A DNA stretch of 64,000 bases from Ziziphus jujuba (taxonomy: Eukaryota; Streptophyta; Magnoliopsida; Rosales; Rhamnaceae): the NCBI RefSeq assembly GCF_031755915.1, contig NC_083388.1, positions 8,121,001-8,185,000 on the forward strand. The letters run 5' to 3'. The notes under the pieces were generated by a model that was not told the DNA's origin, ran no database searches, and saw only the letters and a list, made by a program, of their open reading frames with translations. Below are positions 59,510 through 64,000 of the stretch, piece by piece. The translations under genes and the position numbers were made by a program. Every line of letters starts with the position of its first letter. Position 1 is the first letter of the stretch.

Positions 59510-60104
59510 TAGGGCTTTAGGCCCATAGTCGGTTTTGTGGTTACTGGTTTGGTTTGAGGACGCTCTTAGACATTGTTTAGAACCTTCCTATGGGCCTTGA
59601 TGGGAAAATGTATGGCCCATTCAAGTTTCTTCAAGGTAAAGACAAGTACTCCCATTTCCATGTTTTTTCTGGTAAAAAAATATGCATTTTAGTTACTTCA
59701 TTCTACACATGGAATTATTATTTTATATTATTTGGATTGATATTTTAGAATTAAAATTTATATTAAGATGGTAAAAATAATTAATACCATCGTATCATTT
59801 AATTTTAGAAAATAAAAAATCAACATATAAAATTTGTCCCACTTTTATGAATTTTCGTATGAATATAATCCATGCGCAAAAATTATGATTTATTGCAACT
59901 GGTGACCGCATGAGTCATCATATTTTAATTTGGGTTTGTCAATTGTGAACTAAAACCTCGAGCCCATAATCGTACCAGGCTATGCTTGACCTATTGAAGC
60001 CCAATGGATGATTCATGAAGTCTCTACATTATTCGTAGGATTAAATTATCAGACTGTTCGTTGACAAGCGAGAAAATTGAAAAATTATTCCGAGAAAAAG
60101 ACCA

Positions 60105-60142
60105 GAAAGTACCAGAAAATGCTCCTACAAGTAGTATAAATA
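60105..60142 (+). promoter_or_regulatory. Heat-shock element and TATA box of the 60288-60758 gene
   Basis: GAAAGTACCAGAA at 60105-60117 and TATAAATA at 60135-60142, the same layout as at 53700-53736. Confidence 0.7.
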
Positions 60143-60287
60143 CCAAACTTCCTTATCTCGTCGAGCAAGAAATTTGTTATTGAGACATTGTGATCATCTG
60201 CCATCGTTTTCTTATCAAGCTTTCTCACCTTGTTAATTTTTCTTAGTTCCATAAGAAAGAAAAAAAAAAAAAAAAAAAAAAAAGAGA

Positions 60288-60758
60288 ATGTCGATCATAC
60301 CAAGCTTCGTCAGTGGTCGGAGAAACAACAACGCCTTGGATAACTGGGACCCATTCAAGGGCTTCCTTTTCCCTTCCTCTCTATCCACCTACCTTCCCGA
60401 ATTTTCTCGGGAAACTTCGGCTTTCGTGAACACCCGGATCGACTGGAAAGAGACACCGGAAGCTCACGTTTTCAAGGCTGATCTTCCAGGGCTGAAAAAG
60501 GAGGAGGTGAGGGTGGAGGTCGAAGATGACAGAGTGCTTCAGATCAGCGGAGAAAGGAAGATCGAGAAAGAGGAAAAGAACGAAACTTGGCATCGGATGG
60601 AACGCAGTGGTGGGAAATTCTTGAGGAAATTCAGGCTACCTGAGAATGCCAACATGGATGGTGTTAAGGCTGCCATGGAGAATGGTGTTCTCACCGTTAC
60701 TGTTCCCAAAGTGCAGATCAAGAAACCTGAGGTCAAAGCCATTCAAATTTCGGGCTGA
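60288..60758 (+). CDS. Cytosolic class I small heat-shock protein (HSP20), 156 aa
   Basis: Near-identical duplicate of the 53867 gene ([14 protein letters not shown] start, NWDPFKGFL, full alpha-crystallin domain with beta-6 loop, [11 protein letters not shown] tail). Changes are few and mostly conservative, for example Asp-to-Gly in WDPFKGF and Lys-to-Arg in EEVRVEV. The start is preceded within a few bases by an A-tract of more than 20 residues, longer than in the paralogue. The gene is divergent from 58861-59340 and shares its intergenic promoter region. Heat-induced cytosolic holdase by family. Confidence 0.95.
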   Translation: MSIIPSFVSGRRNNNALDNWDPFKGFLFPSSLSTYLPEFSRETSAFVNTRIDWKETPEAHVFKADLPGLKKEEVRVEVEDDRVLQISGERKIEKEEKNETWHRMERSGGKFLRKFRLPENANMDGVKAAMENGVLTVTVPKVQIKKPEVKAIQISG

Positions 60759-60847
60759 TTAATTAAAAGGAAAAAAAAAAAAAAAAGCTTTATTATGATA
60801 TATAATTATTTATAATCGATGTTCATATTTTCAATAAAAAAAATTTG

Positions 60848-60870
60848 TGCGCGCGCGCGCGCGCGCGCAT
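60848..60870. repeat. (GC)n tract in the 3' region
   Basis: About ten consecutive GC dinucleotides about 90 bp downstream of the stop codon; counterpart of the mixed GT/GC tract at 54396. Confidence 0.85.
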
Positions 60871-61802
60871 GTAAATTGTGGATTCGGTGAGGTTGAAATG
60901 TAAGGCTTTGATTTGGAATTGATGTAAAACAATTACTGTATGTATAAGGTGATGAGCGTATTTTTTGTGTAAATTTGTTTTGTATGATTCTATTAATATT
61001 GCGAATGGTCAAGGAAGGAGCCTATATGATAGTACACTATGCTAATGTTGGTTCATGAGTGCATCTGTGCGAGAGTCTAAAGAATTTGAATCTATTAAGC
61101 CATTGATCTTAATAAATGTAGTGTATAATGTGGATCGAGCTCAAATTTGCTCATTTTTTTTTCTCATTGTTCCTGTTATTTACTTTTAAGAAATCAACAA
61201 ACAGTATAATAGGAAAAATTGAGTCAATTGACAAATTCACTAATGGATGAAAATGTACAAACAAAGTTATTTCCTTCTTTCATCATTTTTAATTAATTTT
61301 ATTTTTGGCCGTGAACTTTTTTCCTTATTTTTAATATTCATTTAGGTATCTTGAAAACCATTGTTTTGTTCTTTATTTTGCTTTAGTTAAACCCAACTTG
61401 AGGAAAATCAAGTTAAAGAAAAATTATAGAAAAGCTACATGATAAGAATTAACAACATATATTTATTTTAGTAGGAAAAACATATACATACATATGTACT
61501 TTGAGATTATGTTAGAAGTTTAGAATGATTGTTGCAAAAAAAAAAAAGAAAAAACGAATGAAAAACATATGCGAAAAATGAAAACATAACATAAAATAGA
61601 AAGGAAAATGTATTTTTTTATTTATTTATCTTGCAAGTAGAAAATTTATCTATGTTATTCATAAAGATGTTTGAGAAAATATGTTTTTTTAATTCGTGGT
61701 GAAATTAAAATTTTCAAATATAATATTGAAACAAAAAACAAAAAAAGAAAAAGAAAAAGAATGATAGAAAATGACAGTTGTTGGGTTAGATTGATACCAC
61801 AA

Positions 61803-61833
<31 letters not shown>

Positions 61834-61993
61834 GTGTTTTTCAATTGGAAAAAAAAAAAAAGGGTCTCAAAAAATAAAAAAGGGAAAAAACAAAAAGAAA
61901 ACGAAGAAGAAAATAATTTTAATAGAGCCCACTAGAACATACTAAATTTCGTCGCGTGACGTGGTCCATCAGCTTGAGCCCAAACACTGTTGG
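60871..61993. other. Spacer between two plus-strand sHSP genes
   Basis: Non-coding, parallel to 54431-55502. An (ATT)n microsatellite lies at about 61801-61829. No gene seen. Confidence 0.6.
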
Positions 61994-62011
61994 GAAAGTA
62001 CCAGAAGCTCG
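61994..62011 (+). promoter_or_regulatory. Heat-shock element of the 62166-62618 gene
   Basis: GAAAGTACCAGAAGCTCG, the same imperfect site as at 55503-55520, about 155 bp before the ATG. Confidence 0.5.
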
Positions 62012-62165
62012 CTTTATCTTTATACGTTACACACACTTCTACAATTGTTACCAATTACCCAGAAAAAGTACTCTTTCACAAGCCAGTTTCTCTAGCTTCC
62101 ACCCATTTTAATCGCTTGCTCAATCCCATCCCACATCAACAAAGCCCTGTTAAACGATCTCGACG

Positions 62166-62618
62166 ATGTCCATCGTTCCAATCAATCGCAATGACAACAA
62201 CGACAACAATGGCCGACGAGGACTTGATCTCTACAATCCCTTTTCTTTCGACCTCTGGGACCCATTCCTGGATTTTCCTTTAATTCCCTCTTTCTCTCGC
62301 ATTTTGCCGGAATTCAACTTCGGCACTTCTGTGAATTCCAGGATCGACTGGAAAGAGACCCAAGCTGCTCACGTTTTGAAAGCCGTCCTTCCTGGGTTTG
62401 GCAACGAAGAGGTGCTCGTTGAGCTTCAAGATGAACGGGTCCTTCAGATTAGTACGGACAGTGGAAACTTCATGACCAGGTTCAAGCTACCAGACAACGC
62501 CAAGATCGAAGGGCTGAAGGCCTCTATGAATTATGGGGTTCTCACTGTCACAGTCCCTAAGGAGGAATCGAGGAGCCCGCCCAACGTCAGAGTCGTTGAA
62601 ATTTCTGGAGAAGATTGA
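62166..62618 (+). CDS. Divergent class I-like small heat-shock protein lacking the beta-6 loop, 150 aa
   Basis: Duplicate of the 55678 gene with the same Asn/Asp-rich start, FDLWDPFLDFP signature, RIDWKET, VLQIS, LPDNA and GVLTVTVP motifs and the same missing loop (VLQIS-TD-SGNF). It has two more residues in the N-terminal arm (PSFSRILPEF) and Phe instead of Cys in TRFKLPDNA. The intact frame in both duplicates suggests the shortened form is still maintained, although the duplicates are young enough that chance survival cannot be excluded. The ATG matches the paralogue. The imperfect upstream heat-shock element suggests weaker or different heat control than the canonical members. Confidence 0.9.
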   Translation: MSIVPINRNDNNDNNGRRGLDLYNPFSFDLWDPFLDFPLIPSFSRILPEFNFGTSVNSRIDWKETQAAHVLKAVLPGFGNEEVLVELQDERVLQISTDSGNFMTRFKLPDNAKIEGLKASMNYGVLTVTVPKEESRSPPNVRVVEISGED

Positions 62619-63534
62619 GGTCCTCTTTTTCGTCCCCCTTTTGCTTATCAAGTGTTCTAGTTTTTGGCTTAGCTGCACTTGTATGGATGTTGGTTTTTAA
62701 CTTTGAAGTGATGGTTTGATTGGGTTTTTTCCAGTTTGTGGAGAAAAGTGTTTGATACTGTCCTTCAGGGTTTCAATGTGTGATCCGTTGGTGTAGTTTT
62801 TTCTGTACCAGTGAAATGTTGTCGTATGCCAATATGTAATAGTAATCTCTAAATAGATGTGTAAGGGATTGTCTCTATATCAATTTTTTGTCTTTTTATT
62901 TATTTATTTTTTACTTAATTACATATATACATTTGTATGCATGTCTGAGGAGACTTAACTAATCACTACTAAAAGGCACTCTTATGTTCTAAATTATTTG
63001 TACTTTTCCTAGATATAAATGATGGTATGGCATTGACCAAGTCATTCGATATTCTATTTCAATTTTGTTCGCACTTAACCATCAATTTTCTTATGGTTCT
63101 TTTACACTTCCCATTTCCAAATTGTTCTTCCACCCAAGCCCTGTTTGTTTTTTAGCTAATTAGACTCCCTAGGTCGACTCACAGGCTGTGCTTATATTCT
63201 ATCTGCTCGTTTGTAAAATTTGATGGTTTTCTTGGAAGCACACCTTGGCCAACTTTCTTTGTGGGGAATTTGGAATAGGCTAAGATAAGTAACATATATC
63301 ATATTTACATAAGAAAATTTTCATCTTTGACAACAAATTCCCAAAAGCCTGGGACTTGATGGCTTAATACTTTCTCTAAATCATAAGTTAGAATCAAAGT
63401 TCTAGTAATAGATACAAACCAAGTAAAAACTTTCGTATTCCAAAGAAATTATACCACATTCCTTAGCTACCATGATTCTTATAGAAACTAGCATTGTTAA
63501 GATGTTACAGTTTTTTTTTTTTTTTTTGGGATAA
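62619..63534. other. 3' flank and spacer
   Basis: Non-coding, similar to 56125-56900 up to about 63380, then unique AT-rich DNA with a T-run at about 63511-63527. Confidence 0.6.
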
Positions 63535-64000
63535 TCAACCAGAAATTTCACAATAGCTTTGACATTAGATTTCTTAACGTCCACCTTAGGAACTGTTACA
63601 GTAATAACCCCATTCTCCATAGAAGCTTTAACTTGCTCCATTTTGGCATTGTCTGGAAGCCTGAAACTTCTCGTGAACTTGCCACTGCTGCGCTTCACTC
63701 TGTGCCATCTGTTATTCTTGTCTTCCTTCTCCACATTCCTCTTGCTGCTGATCTGCAGCACCCTGTCATCCTCAATGTCGACCTTCCCTTCCTCCTCCTC
63801 CAGCCTGGAAGATCGACCTTGAACACATGGGCTTCTAGGGTTTCCTTCTAGTCGATCCTGGTGTTTGTAAATTCAGAGTTGTCCCGAGAAAATGCTGGGA
63901 AAGAGGCAGAAAATAAAGAGGGGTTTGAAAATCCTTAAACGGGTCCCAGATGTCTTGTGAGAAAGGCTCAAATACACTGCTGCGTCCGCCACCGAAGAAG
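63535..64000 (-). pseudogene. Class I sHSP pseudogene, cut by the window edge
   Basis: The minus strand carries pieces of a class I sHSP in the right order: [20 protein letters not shown] then a TAG in place of Trp, [16 protein letters not shown] (as MLQISSKRN), [15 protein letters not shown] and GVITVTVP. The frame breaks in the N-terminal arm, again after VDLPG (one base lost), and once more just before the usual ISG end. The first codons lie beyond 64000. The expected stop position corresponds to 63535-63537. It is more diverged than the other minus-strand members and clearly inactive. Confidence 0.9.

Noticed and set aside
1..64000. tRNA and rRNA genes
   Set aside because: I saw no cloverleaf-compatible or rRNA-like stretch, though a covariance-model scan such as tRNAscan-SE would be needed to exclude them.

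Overview
The window is nuclear DNA of a flowering plant, most likely a woody eudicot; the sequence alone does not let me name the species. It is AT-rich, with intron-bearing gene remnants, plant transposon families, a plastid-derived insert, and an array of intronless cytosolic class I small heat-shock protein (sHSP/HSP20) genes. Ten sHSP loci are visible. Eight have intact reading frames: 4920-5399(-), 15408-15890(-), 40374-40853(-), 53867-54337(+), 55678-56124(+), 58861-59340(-), 60288-60758(+) and 62166-62618(+). One is split by a retrotransposon (18717-19172 plus 28967-28990, -). One is a decayed pseudogene at the right edge (63535-64000, -).

The locus seems to have grown by duplicating a module made of a minus-strand sHSP, a shared intergenic promoter, a plus-strand sHSP and a divergent plus-strand sHSP. 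The module is cleanest at 58861-62618. A second module (40374-56124) is split by a 12-kb Mutator-like element. Further left, minus-strand members remain, and one still carries the relic promoter of a lost plus-strand partner (about 16480-16725). At least 14 kb (1-14120) is duplicated at 35298-49603.

Mobile DNA fills most of the rest: (i) a non-autonomous CACTA-like element, complete at 34272-39410 and partial at 1-3961, with a foldback array of GCGAC-type hairpins; (ii) a Mutator-like element (41490-53484; truncated copy 6033-14120) with a decayed MuDR-type transposase, an antisense Ulp1/DUF1985-type gene of the Kaonashi kind and captured CNNM/DUF21 exons; (iii) a young 9.8-kb Ty3/Gypsy-type LTR element (19178-28966) with scrambled internal domains, inserted at codons 7-8 of an sHSP gene; (iv) a 1.5-kb PIF/Harbinger-like element (29100-30598) in the leader of the same gene, carrying a GH1 beta-glucosidase fragment; (v) a duplicated block with a psbE-like plastid fragment (31118-32254 and 56931-58283). 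A broken F-box gene lies at 32813-33946.

The intact sHSPs are expected to be heat-induced cytosolic holdase chaperones. Most have a TATA-like box next to a heat-shock element. The pair at 55678 and 62166 is unusual: both have lost the loop that carries the beta-6 strand, which pairs subunits in plant class I sHSP dimers. All family assignments come from reading motifs by eye; no database search was run.
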